Positions 38,217 to 46,274 of a stretch of DNA of 64,000 nucleotides are shown one piece after another. The notes under the pieces are model-generated. The model was given only the letters and a program-made list of their open reading frames with translations. It was not told where the DNA came from and ran no database searches. Every line of letters starts with the position of its first letter. Position 1 is the stretch's first letter. The DNA is from Psychrobacter sp. TAE2020 (GTDB lineage Bacteria; Pseudomonadota; Gammaproteobacteria; Pseudomonadales; Moraxellaceae), in NCBI RefSeq assembly GCF_018919485.1, contig NZ_JAHLMU010000001.1, positions 2,299,538 to 2,363,537 of the forward strand. The letters are read 5' to 3'. Position numbers and translations under genes: made by a program.

Positions 38217-40631
38217 ATGAAAATTAGCGAACAGTGGTTACGTCAATGGGTAAACCCTACTAATACTAGCGAGCAATTGGCCGAACAACTCACTATGGCA
38301 GGACTGGAGATCGATGATCGTTATGCGGTCGCACGTCCATTTAATGGCGTAGTGGTTGGCGAAGTCATCAGTGTCGAGCCCCATCCTGATGCCGATAAGC
38401 TAAGAGTAACGCAAGTTAATATTGGTGCTAAAGAAACCTTACAAATCGTTTGCGGTGCTCCTAATGTCCGTGTCGGTATGAAAGTCCCTGTGGCAACGGT
38501 CGGTGCTGTGCTTCCTGGCGATGGCGGTAAAGATAAACCTGGCTTTCATATCAAAGCCAGCGAACTACGTGGTGTAGCTTCCAACGGTATGCTATGCGGC
38601 GCCTCTGAGATTGACTTGACCGACGATGTCGACGGTTTACTGGAACTCGCAGAAGATGCGCCTATCGGTACAGATATCCGCGATTATCTAGGGTTAGATC
38701 ATCAGATATTCGACATCTCTATTACCCCCAATCGCGGTGACTGCTTTAGTGTGCGTGGTATAGCTCGTGAAATTGGTGTTATCAATGGCTTGACAGTGCA
38801 GACCCCAGTAGTCAATCCGCCAGAGCTAGCTAGTGATAGCCAAACTACCCCTGAAGTGACGATTACTGCCCCTGCAGCTTGTCCTCGCTACTTAGTCCAG
38901 TCTATTAGTAGTATTGATCGTAGTGCTCAAACACCCAAATGGATGACTGATGCTTTAGTTCAGTCCGGTTTACGCTCGCACAATTTCTTAGTTGACGTCA
39001 CTAACTATGTATTGATGGAGCTAGGTCAGCCTCTACATGCCTTTGATGCAGACACTATTGTTGGCAGTATAGTAGTACGTTTAGCTGAGCCTAAAGAGAG
39101 CCTTACTTTGCTCAATGAGCAAACTATAAGCTTAACTGGTGATGAGTTGGTTATTGCTGATGACAACGGTATCTTAGCTCTGGCTGGTATCATGGGTGGC
39201 AAGCGCAGTAGTGTCACGGATGCTACTACTAATATCGTTCTTGAGAGTGCTTTTTTTAATCCGCTAGCTATCGCTGCTCGTGCGCGCCGCTTCGGTCTGC
39301 ATACTGATGCTTCACAACGTTTTGAGCGTGGAGTAGACTTTGAGTTGCCAGTATTAGCATTAGCGCGTGCTGTTGATTTGATCACTAGTATTACTAATGG
39401 TGAGGCAGGACCAATCATTACCGTTGAGCAGCAAGATCAGCTACCTGCTCGTAGCGCTATCATTTTACCTATTGCTAAAGTAAAAGATGTCCTCGGTATC
39501 GAAATTGCAGTAGATACTATGGTGCGTATTTTGACCCAGCTAGGGCTGGTAATAGAGCAACAGCCTGATGTGCTTATCTGTACACCGCCATCATATCGCT
39601 TTGATATGGTTATTAGAGAAGATCTGATCGAAGAAATAGCGCGCATTTATGGCTATGATAATATTCCTAGCGTTTTGCCGCATCTACAAGTCAGTATGAA
39701 CTATGATGACACTGCGGACTTGACTCACGAAATGAAACTGGCTTTGGTTGATATCGGCTATATGGAAGCCATTAGCTTTAGCTTTAGTGATGCTAAGTTA
39801 GAGGCCTTAATTAATGATGAAGCACTAGGTGAGGTACTAGCATTAGCTAACCCTATATCTAACGATCTAGCGGTTATGCGTCGTACGCTATTGTCGAGCT
39901 TATTGCCTTGTGTCCAATACAACCTCAATCGTCAACAAGCGCGTATTCGTTTTTTTGAGACCGGCTTAAGCTTCGTTGGTGAAAACGTGGGTGCCTTAGT
40001 ACAGACCCCTAGTATCGCCTTAATCGCTGTCGGTAATCTATGGGATGAACAAGCTTATCAAAATCGTGCGCTGGACTTCTATGATCTTAAACACGATGTC
40101 GAGCAACTATTACCTGCGCAGCTTGAGGCAGGACGTATCCGTTACGAGCGTAGTGATTTGGACTTTCTGCATCCAGGACAAAGCGCTAAACTGTATATAG
40201 ATGAGCATTATATCGGTTGGCTTGGACAGCTACATCCTAACACTGCAAAACAGCTTGATCTACCAGCTACTTGGGTTGCGCAGTTGGCTTTAGCACCATT
40301 ATTGACACTCGCACGCGAACAACAACTGATAGCCACTCCAAGTAAATTTCCACAAGTGCGCCGCGATATTGCTATCCTTGTTGACAGCGATATCAGTGTA
40401 CAAACGCTACAAGCAACTATCCGTAATGCCGCTGGGCCATTATTGACCGATTTATGGCTGTTTGATGTCTATCAAGGCGACAAAGTACCAGCGGGCCAGC
40501 GTTCTCTAGCTTTTGCTTTGACTTGGCAGGATTATAGCCAAACCTTAGCTGATGAAGTGGTTAAAACCGCTACTGATAAAGTAGTTAATGCTCTAACAGA
40601 GCAGCATAAAGCCCAACTACGTGATAGCTAA
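38217..40631 (+). CDS. pheT: Phenylalanyl-tRNA synthetase beta subunit
   Basis: PheT (804 residues) carries tRNA binding and editing of mischarged Tyr-tRNA. Domains in order: an N-terminal helix MKISEQWLRQWVNP, an OB-fold tRNA-binding domain (about 40-150, with VVVGEVISVEPHPDADKL-type residues), the B3/B4 editing domain (about 210-390; HNFLVDVTNYVLMELGQPLHAFD and GIMGG), the B5 domain (about 400-475), the catalytic-like domain, and the C-terminal anticodon-binding fold (about 708-803, FPQVRRDIAILV). All parts are present at normal length. A weak hairpin sits between pheS and pheT but no firm terminator. Confidence 0.97.
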   Translation: MKISEQWLRQWVNPTNTSEQLAEQLTMAGLEIDDRYAVARPFNGVVVGEVISVEPHPDADKLRVTQVNIGAKETLQIVCGAPNVRVGMKVPVATVGAVLPGDGGKDKPGFHIKASELRGVASNGMLCGASEIDLTDDVDGLLELAEDAPIGTDIRDYLGLDHQIFDISITPNRGDCFSVRGIAREIGVINGLTVQTPVVNPPELASDSQTTPEVTITAPAACPRYLVQSISSIDRSAQTPKWMTDALVQSGLRSHNFLVDVTNYVLMELGQPLHAFDADTIVGSIVVRLAEPKESLTLLNEQTISLTGDELVIADDNGILALAGIMGGKRSSVTDATTNIVLESAFFNPLAIAARARRFGLHTDASQRFERGVDFELPVLALARAVDLITSITNGEAGPIITVEQQDQLPARSAIILPIAKVKDVLGIEIAVDTMVRILTQLGLVIEQQPDVLICTPPSYRFDMVIREDLIEEIARIYGYDNIPSVLPHLQVSMNYDDTADLTHEMKLALVDIGYMEAISFSFSDAKLEALINDEALGEVLALANPISNDLAVMRRTLLSSLLPCVQYNLNRQQARIRFFETGLSFVGENVGALVQTPSIALIAVGNLWDEQAYQNRALDFYDLKHDVEQLLPAQLEAGRIRYERSDLDFLHPGQSAKLYIDEHYIGWLGQLHPNTAKQLDLPATWVAQLALAPLLTLAREQQLIATPSKFPQVRRDIAILVDSDISVQTLQATIRNAAGPLLTDLWLFDVYQGDKVPAGQRSLAFALTWQDYSQTLADEVVKTATDKVVNALTEQHKAQLRDS

Positions 40632-40660
40632 TAGTAAATAATAGCGTTACTTTCTAATTT

Positions 40661-40689
40661 CTCAAACTCTGTTCCTTACAGGGTTTGAG
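40661..40689 (+). other. Hairpin after pheT
   Basis: CTCAAACTCTGT (40661-40672) pairs with ACAGGGTTTGAG (40678-40689) with one mismatch around a five-base loop. It lacks a following T run, so it may mark the mRNA 3' end after processing rather than an intrinsic terminator. Confidence 0.4.
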
Positions 40690-40752
40690 AGATTGAATTA
40701 GTCGTTAACAGTGTTAACTAGTTATTAATAAAAGGTTTTATTACAGACTCTA

Positions 40753-40781
40753 TTAAAATTTCGGCAGAAATCATTTATAAT
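40753..40781 (+). promoter_or_regulatory. Promoter of ihfA
   Basis: TTAAAA (40753-40758) lies 17 bases before a perfect -10 box TATAAT (40776-40781). Transcription would start near 40788, giving a leader of about 70 bases before the GTG start. Confidence 0.55.
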
Positions 40782-40857
40782 AGCTAATATTATTTGTCAT
40801 AGTTATCCATAACATTACCAAAAGACACTAGCCACGATATAGCAAAGGAGCACCATA

Positions 40858-41157
40858 GTGAGCACTTTAACTAAGTCTGATATGATCGAGCATCTAATGA
40901 CTCGCCTCGATTTAACTCGTCAAGAAGGGCGCTGTTTAGTAGAGAATTTCTTTGATGAGCTATCAGAGAGTTTGATCGAAGGGAAAGAAGTAAAACTTTC
41001 AGGCTTTGGTAATTTTGAGCTTAAAGACAAAAATAGTCGTCCAGGTCGCAATCCAAAGACTGGTGAAGCAGTAGCAGTCTCTGCTCGTAGAGTAGTCACT
41101 TTTAAGACGGGTCAAAAGTTTCGTCAAAAGGTTGATGAGCGCTTATTCGATGTATAA
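40858..41157 (+). CDS. ihfA: Integration host factor alpha subunit
   Basis: IhfA (99 residues) pairs with IhfB to bend DNA at specific sites, shaping transcription, replication and recombination. Its features are the N-terminal two-helix dimer region, [29 protein letters not shown] (about 42-70, with the Arg-Pro-Gly-Arg-Asn-Pro beta-arm that intercalates into DNA), and [14 protein letters not shown]. The start is GTG with a strong AAGGAG site about ten bases upstream. The position after pheT is the conserved gammaproteobacterial one. Confidence 0.96.
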   Translation: MSTLTKSDMIEHLMTRLDLTRQEGRCLVENFFDELSESLIEGKEVKLSGFGNFELKDKNSRPGRNPKTGEAVAVSARRVVTFKTGQKFRQKVDERLFDV

Positions 41158-41246
41158 TAGTTAGAAATGTTAGCTATAACTGCTAAGTAGACCATAACTA
41201 CTCAGTACAGTAAGCAAATTAGTACAGCAAGCAAATCTACTGTAGA

Positions 41247-41300
41247 TAAAGCGGCAAACTAAGCGACATATTAATGTTTCTTAGTTTGCCGCTTTATTTT
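41247..41300. terminator. Strong terminator after ihfA
   Basis: A 17-bp stem is formed by 41247-41263 (TAAAGCGGCAAACTAAG) and 41280-41296, with a 16-base loop and Ts after the right arm. It can also act from the other strand. Confidence 0.88.
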
Positions 41301-41693
41301 TGCCACTCTCAATACTATTTAGTATTACTACTACTTGGTAGATTTAATACTATTAAAACTGACTAATACAAATAGCGTTCTACCTTGCTCGCAAAACTTT
41401 ATGACGCCATTGAGATAGGGCTATAGAGAAACTTTTAGTTGTAGACAAACCGCTCATTGAGTTTATTATCTGGCTATGGAATTATATATTGGTATTAACC
41501 TCAGATAGGCTATGCAATAATATAGAAAGTTCGATAATCAGTTACTCTCTACTATAAGTAAGAAATATAAGTAAGGTTTCACTACTACTTATAAAGTTAG
41601 GGATAAAAGGCTTTACTGCTTAGATCACAAAATTATTCGGTTAGCATGATTTTGCTAAAATACTAGTCTGAATATCTGCGTTGGATTAAAAAA
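41301..41693. other. Non-coding region before the BLUF cluster
   Basis: This AT-rich stretch of about 390 bases has no gene on either strand. TAAAAT at 41656-41661, 33 bases before the next ATG, could be the -10 box of the cluster promoter; no good -35 was seen 16-18 bases upstream. Nothing else was recognised. Confidence 0.35.
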
Positions 41694-42425
41694 ATGAATA
41701 GTAATGATGTGTATCAAAAAAGCAATTTAGGTCGAGAAGAAATCAGAAATCAAACTTTGGGCGTATTGCCAAGAGAGGCTAGAACGCTACTAATTACTAT
41801 CGATGGTAAAAAGACTTATCAAAATTATCTGGACTCGCTTAATGATAATGATATGTTTGCTGAATTTGGAGGTATAACACCACTATTTGAATTACTTGTG
41901 GATTTTCAATGTATTGAGCTTAGCCCGCAGAGTAAGGCTAACGCTGCACAACCGCTCAGCAGGGTTATTAACCAACCGCAATCTACCACATTTACACAGC
42001 CAGACGTTCTTTTTACTACCACATCTGAAGTAAATACAGTGCTTAATGATCAACAGACAAGTGTTGATCATTATCAGACTAGTCGATCTTCAGTCATAGC
42101 TTCTGACACAGTGGCAACTCAAGTGCATAATGAAGCTGAGTTTGCGGCTGAGTTCAATAATATTGCAAACCATAAGCCTGCTTTTATAGGGCTTTTTGCT
42201 AACAGTAAAGCTCCTGAAGTTAGCTATGAAACCATAAAGTCAGATCTGGCAACTTATATAGAAAAAAACGTGCCCGCTCAGGATGCTTGGGGTTATCTAT
42301 TAAGTCTAGAGCAATGTGAAAACGATTCGCAGTTATTGGCTCTAGTGCAACGAATTCGGCAGGCTATTAGTGGCAACAATATGGCGTGGAATATGGATAA
42401 GTATATCCAAGCGCTGAAGAAATAA
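41694..42425 (+). CDS. Unknown protein upstream of tandem BLUF genes
   Basis: This 243-residue protein is not recognised. The N-terminus (about 15-75), with LPREARTLLITIDGKKTYQNY, a second helix, and FGGITPLFELLVDFQCIEL, has a helix-turn-helix-like layout that I associate with small winged-helix modules in regulatory proteins; that is a weak impression. A disordered Ser/Thr/Gln/Asn-rich middle (about 80-145) follows, then a helical C-terminal part (about 180-243) with ATYIEKNVPAQDAWGYLLSL and a basic end. There is no signal peptide or membrane helix, so it is cytoplasmic. It lies 104 bases upstream of two BLUF photoreceptor genes on the same strand and could be their partner. Confidence 0.75.
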   Translation: MNSNDVYQKSNLGREEIRNQTLGVLPREARTLLITIDGKKTYQNYLDSLNDNDMFAEFGGITPLFELLVDFQCIELSPQSKANAAQPLSRVINQPQSTTFTQPDVLFTTTSEVNTVLNDQQTSVDHYQTSRSSVIASDTVATQVHNEAEFAAEFNNIANHKPAFIGLFANSKAPEVSYETIKSDLATYIEKNVPAQDAWGYLLSLEQCENDSQLLALVQRIRQAISGNNMAWNMDKYIQALKK

Positions 42426-42470
42426 GTCTTAGAGTCTTTGTCGCTGGTCGTACTATAGTGATAGTTAGTA

Positions 42471-42518
42471 TTCTTATATCAGTCCTTATATCAACTCTTA
42501 TTTCAGTTCTTACTTGAC
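42471..42518. repeat. Four degenerate 11-13-bp tandem repeats before the first BLUF gene
   Basis: The units TTCTTATATCAG, TCCTTATATCAAC, TCTTATTTCAG and TTCTTACTTGACC follow each other directly, ending just before the ribosome site (CCGGAG) of the first BLUF gene. They could be regulator binding sites or leftover sequence duplication. Confidence 0.45.
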
Positions 42519-42529
42519 CGGAGCCCGTT

Positions 42530-43057
42530 ATGGCAATAGCTGAACATTCAGAAAGTAGTCATGCAAAAATGATGAATGGCGAGCATATCATGGTGCGCTT
42601 AACTTATATTAGTCGTTATAATAGCTACAATCTAAAGGGTGAAGTGTCTCGTATTCTTGCGCAAGCGCAACAGAATAATAGTTATAATGGCATTACTGGC
42701 GCTTTGATTTTTAATCATAATTACTTTCTTCAAAGTATTGAAGGCTCTAGACCTGTTATAAATGATCTGTTAAGAAAATTGGTCAAAGATGAGCGGCATT
42801 TTTCGTTACAAGTTATTGAGTGTAGCGAGATTGAACAACGTCGATGGGATAAATGGTCGATGAAATATCTGATTCCTAGTACAGATAATAAAGAGCATTC
42901 GCTTAAATTTTCAGCAGGTACTGAGTTCAATCCTTATTTAATGAGTACTAATCAAATTATGATGTTGATTGACGCTCTGTCGAAACAACAACAGCAACAA
43001 GAACAACAACAGAAACAAGCAATAGAAAAGAAAAAGTCTTGGTTTGTCAGGAGTTAG
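42530..43057 (+). CDS. BLUF-domain blue-light receptor 1
   Basis: The 175-residue protein holds a BLUF domain (about 20-115) that binds FAD and senses blue light. Key residues are in place: the Tyr in VRLTYISR (AppA Tyr21 equivalent), Asn and Gly in NGITGALIF, the switch Gln in YFLQSIEG (AppA Gln63), and the Trp and Met in KWSMKY near 104-109. After the domain comes a short C-terminal region and a Gln-rich tail (about 148-165) encoded by CAA/CAG repeats, then a Lys-rich end. There is no enzymatic output domain, so it should act through protein contacts like PixD or BlsA. CCGGAG supports ATG 42530. Confidence 0.9.
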   Translation: MAIAEHSESSHAKMMNGEHIMVRLTYISRYNSYNLKGEVSRILAQAQQNNSYNGITGALIFNHNYFLQSIEGSRPVINDLLRKLVKDERHFSLQVIECSEIEQRRWDKWSMKYLIPSTDNKEHSLKFSAGTEFNPYLMSTNQIMMLIDALSKQQQQQEQQQKQAIEKKKSWFVRS

Positions 43058-43119
43058 TTGGTTCTTAGTAGGGTAGTTAGCACCTCTATATTAAATATTA
43101 TTTATATAAGAGATAACCG

Positions 43120-43551
43120 ATGATCGAAAATAATACTGACGCTCATATTTTAGTGAGCATGACTTATGCCAGTCGTGCCAACTCTGATGTATCAGCTAAT
43201 GATTTTAATGAGATTTTGCAACAAGCCCAACGCAACAATGCCGCCAATGGCATCACTGGCATGCTCATTTTTAATAAGGATTATTTTTTACAAACGATTG
43301 AAGGACCAAGAGCACAGATTAATCGATTGCTTTATAGTTTAATCGCTGATCAGCGCCATCATGATCTACAATTGATTGAGACTCGTGAATTAAAGCACCG
43401 AGTATGGGCTAAATGGTCGATGAACTATGCTTCTCCAACTGAAGAGAATACAGCTATTTATCTTAAGTATTCTACTACTATCAGTTTTAATCCATACTTG
43501 CTAAATGCTGAATCCGCCAACAATTTGATGCGTGAAATTAGTGAGGTTTAA
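43120..43551 (+). CDS. BLUF-domain blue-light receptor 2
   Basis: This 143-residue protein is a second BLUF receptor 62 bases after the first. It has the flavin-contacting Tyr in MTYASR, Asn in NGITGMLIF, Gln in YFLQTIEG and KWSMNY, with RQRHH-type residues before them. It shares the order and spacing of motifs with its neighbour, including the short helical C-terminal end with FNPYL, but is clearly diverged and lacks the Gln-rich tail. The pair looks like an old tandem duplication with possible specialisation or heteromer formation. It is the last gene of the cluster. Confidence 0.9.
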   Translation: MIENNTDAHILVSMTYASRANSDVSANDFNEILQQAQRNNAANGITGMLIFNKDYFLQTIEGPRAQINRLLYSLIADQRHHDLQLIETRELKHRVWAKWSMNYASPTEENTAIYLKYSTTISFNPYLLNAESANNLMREISEV

Positions 43552-43761
43552 TCGGAGTAGCTGCTAGCTTAACACTAAGAGGCTAGTGGGCAATCAGCCA
43601 TTATGGAGAGATATTGAGGGCGGTTTTCAATAGTGCTAGATATTTCATATAAGGCTTTGTATAGCAGCAGATATTTTGTATAGCGGTAAACCTATAGATA
43701 GAAATACATTTAGAACTCAAAATACTTGAGAGTAAGGATAAAACTACTAAATCTTAGCCAT

Positions 43762-43792
43762 AAAAAAAGAGAGCTTAAGCTCTCTTTTTTTT
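43762..43792. terminator. Perfect palindromic terminator
   Basis: AAAAAAAGAGAGCTT (43762-43776) is followed by its exact reverse complement (43777-43791). It sits between the second BLUF gene and the minus-strand lipoprotein gene and can end both. Confidence 0.85.
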
Positions 43793-43824
43793 GTACAATA
43801 TTATTATAATTTATATAATAATAA

Positions 43825-44163
43825 TTATTGAGCTGGCTCAACAACAACAACTTCGTCAGCAGCATCAACAGCTGGATCAGTAGCCATATCAGTAGTAGCA
43901 GTACCGTCTACTGGAACTTCAGCATCAACTTCGCTAGTTGCAGTTGCATCAGCAGCAGCGTCAACAGCTACAGCAGCGTCAGCTACAGCAGCATCAGCTA
44001 CAGGAGTAGCTTCGTCAGCTTTGTTTAGCTCTTCAGTTGCATCAGCAACTTCTTCTTTTGCATCAGTAATGTCTTCAGCAGCGTTTTCTTTGTTGCTATC
44101 ACAAGCAGTTAAACCCATAGAGGCGGCCATGATACCAGCTAAAGCAAGTAATTTAAGTTTCAT
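43825..44163 (-). CDS. Acidic alanine-rich lipoprotein
   Basis: The 112-residue product begins with a lipoprotein signal peptide and lipobox LTAC (Cys21), so it should be lipidated by Lgt and anchored in a membrane. The mature chain is almost entirely Ala, Asp, Val, Glu and Thr, with repeated Ala-Asp-Ala and Asp-Ala-Ala runs, and is likely unstructured and highly acidic. It contains no catalytic motif. Low-complexity coding of GCA/GAT-type triplets could allow length variation between strains. The ATG is preceded by a GGAGAATATT ribosome site. Confidence 0.75.
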   Translation of the reverse strand: MKLKLLALAGIMAASMGLTACDSNKENAAEDITDAKEEVADATEELNKADEATPVADAAVADAAVAVDAAADATATSEVDAEVPVDGTATTDMATDPAVDAADEVVVVEPAQ

Positions 44164-44589
44164 ACAATATTCTCCGGAAAATGAAATGAGCAGTAGACAT
44201 AGCTAAAGGTTGAACTTCCAGTTTATTTTTGGAGATCAACTACTCTTGGTTACAGCTACTCAGCTTGCACGCATTCTATATCTTTTTTAAGTAAATGAAA
44301 AGAGTTTATACCACTAATTAACAATAAAAATGTAAATAATATTTACAAGCTCGACTTTTATATAAGTTTAATACAAGTTAATAGCGCAATGGACGTATAA
44401 TTTGCTAAATTGAAGCAAGTAAAAATAGTTAGTAGCTTAAAGAACGGTCATAGACTCTTTAGCTAAACAGTAAATTAAATAGAGTTGCTATCAGTAGATA
44501 TTGATATTTTACTCCTATGAGTGTGTATTTTCTTAGAGGGTTAAGTGTCGACAGCGCTTGATATATATTGATGTGAATTGGAGAATATT
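44164..44589. other. Divergent promoter region without gene
   Basis: This 426-base AT-rich stretch lies between the divergent lipoprotein and metallopeptidase genes and should hold both promoters. No reading frame, strong repeat or hairpin was recognised. Confidence 0.35.
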
Positions 44590-45477
44590 ATGAAATGGCA
44601 AGGTAGAAGGGGTAGCTCTAACGTCCGTACTAGTAGTGGCGGCGGTAAGATAATGGGCGGCGGTATTGGCGGCATCATTATTGCTGGTATTTTATGGTTA
44701 GTGTTTGGAGTCAATCCAATGACAGCATTACAAACTGGTCAAGTAGTGGCTGGTGGTGGCAGTAATACCTCAACTGAACCAGCTACTAGCGATGATCGGG
44801 ATACCCAGTTTGTAAAAGTAGTGCTGGCAGATACTGAAGAGGTATGGGGTCAAGTATTTAAAGAAGGGGGTCAGACTTATAAAGAGCCCTCATTGGTGCT
44901 ATTCAATGGCCAGATCAATTCAGCTTGTGGTAATGCCACTTCAGCGACGGGACCTTTTTATTGTCCTGGTGATCAGACGGTGTATCTAGACACTTCGTTT
45001 TTTGTAGAAATGCGTCAAAACTTTGGTATCAGTGGCGATCAGCAACAGTCAGGCGACGAAGAAAACCGTGGTAAAGCGGGTGACTTTGCGCAGGCTTATG
45101 TCATTTCGCACGAAGTAGGTCATCATGTACAGACCCTACTGGGTATCTCTCAACAAGTCAGCGAAGCCAGTCGTCAAGTGACTCGTGCCCAAGCGAATAA
45201 ACTATCAGTATTACAAGAGCTACAAGCAGATTGCTTCGCCGGTGTATGGGCCAATCGTAATCAACAGCGTGTGCAGTTCTTAGAAGCAGGCGATGTCGAT
45301 GAAGCTATCAATGCCGCCGGACAAATCGGTGATGATAGACTAGCGCGGGCTAGTGGCGGAGCAGTGGTTCCCGATAACTTTACTCATGGTACTAGTCAGC
45401 AACGTGTGCAATGGTTTACTCGTGGTTTAGAAAGCGGTAATATCCAAAGCTGTGATACTTTTAGCGGTGGGTTATAG
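44590..45477 (+). CDS. ypfJ: Neutral zinc metallopeptidase, YpfJ family
   Basis: The 295-residue protein has a Gly/Ser-rich basic N-terminus, one membrane helix (about 26-44) and a large domain on the far side. The zinc motif HEVGHH (about 176-181, an HExxH) is followed by QELQADCFAGVWA (about 208-220) with the third ligand Glu or Asp, the order expected of the YpfJ/DUF1016-unrelated zinc metallopeptidase family. CGNATSATGPFYCPGDQTVYLD is also conserved. Substrates are not known. Start ATG 44590 has GGAG six bases upstream; a TTG four codons earlier is unlikely. A terminator follows. Confidence 0.88.
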   Translation: MKWQGRRGSSNVRTSSGGGKIMGGGIGGIIIAGILWLVFGVNPMTALQTGQVVAGGGSNTSTEPATSDDRDTQFVKVVLADTEEVWGQVFKEGGQTYKEPSLVLFNGQINSACGNATSATGPFYCPGDQTVYLDTSFFVEMRQNFGISGDQQQSGDEENRGKAGDFAQAYVISHEVGHHVQTLLGISQQVSEASRQVTRAQANKLSVLQELQADCFAGVWANRNQQRVQFLEAGDVDEAINAAGQIGDDRLARASGGAVVPDNFTHGTSQQRVQWFTRGLESGNIQSCDTFSGGL

Positions 45478-45562
45478 TCTTCAAGTAGCGCCGTATAATC
45501 AGTAAATAGCTTAGGACTAAAGGTATGATTTTTTAGTTTAATGGTCAGTTATTTAAGCCAAA

Positions 45563-45592
45563 AAAAGCCCACAACTTAGATTGTGGGCTTTT
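45563..45592. terminator. Terminator between ypfJ and the glycine-zipper lipoprotein
   Basis: AAAAGCCCACAA (45563-45574) pairs exactly with TTGTGGGCTTTT (45581-45592). The six-base loop and A/T ends make it bidirectional for the two convergent genes. Confidence 0.88.
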
Positions 45593-45619
45593 AACATCAG
45601 TTTAACCAAAAACTATCGA

Positions 45620-45865
45620 TTAGTTTTTAGTTTTGTCATAGATATAACCACCTGCACCACCGACAGCAGCACCCGCTAGAGCACCACGAGCGATATCTTT
45701 ACTATCGCCTTTACTTTTAATAAGTGCGCCTGCAACTGCACCAGCAGTAGCTGCTTTGGTAGTGTTACTTACGCCACTGTTATAACCACCAGTAGAGTTA
45801 CAACCAGTCATAATTAAAGCGGTACTAGTAATAGCGGTCATCGCGATAGTTTTAGCAAATTTCAT
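45620..45865 (-). CDS. Small glycine-zipper lipoprotein
   Basis: From ATG 45865 the product has 81 residues, with a lipoprotein signal (lipobox MTGC, Cys22). The mature part has alternating small residues (AATAGAVAGALI and ARGALAGAAVGGAGGYIYD), a glycine-zipper pattern that packs into membranes or oligomers, like SlyB/YMGG-type outer-membrane lipoproteins. AGGTGATG just before the ATG favours this start over the one eight codons upstream. Function unknown; envelope stability is a guess. Confidence 0.75.
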   Translation of the reverse strand: MKFAKTIAMTAITSTALIMTGCNSTGGYNSGVSNTTKAATAGAVAGALIKSKGDSKDIARGALAGAAVGGAGGYIYDKTKN

Positions 45866-46181
45866 ATCATCACCTGTTAAATGAAGCAAAATGATAATAA
45901 GTACTTTTAGTAATTAATCAAAATAGCCATTTGAGCGCTATTCTTAGATAATTACTAGCTAGGATAACTAGCAAAGCACTTATTAACAATATTTGATTGA
46001 GTGTATTAGTATCAATACTAATAATACCTTGTTACTAGTGTTGGGGTCGTAGTAGAAACGCTAAGCTTTGCGCATTCAATGTAAGCGATGTTGCGCTTGT
46101 ATGTCGTGAGTAGTGCTTTGACTTAGTTTTCTTGTATTCATCATGATAATACGCTAACTGATTATCACTAAAGCGTAAGCC

Positions 46182-46212
46182 AAAAAAAGACCGCTATAAG
46201 CGATCTTTTTTT
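46182..46212. terminator. Terminator after rho
   Basis: AAAAAAAGACCGCT (46182-46195) pairs with AGCGATCTTTTTTT (46199-46212), with one C-A mismatch and a loop of three. The minus-strand side has the T run needed after rho. The rest of 45866-46274 contains no gene. Confidence 0.7.
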
Positions 46213-46274
46213 AATGACTTCAAGATACCAGTAATACTATTAGCCTTAGTAATACTAACTCTAGCTAACAGATC

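Noticed and set aside
43828..44028. Serine-rich plus-strand frame opposite the acidic lipoprotein gene
   Set aside because: It is the antisense shadow of Ala/Asp codon repeats; the minus-strand frame has a ribosome site, signal peptide and lipobox.
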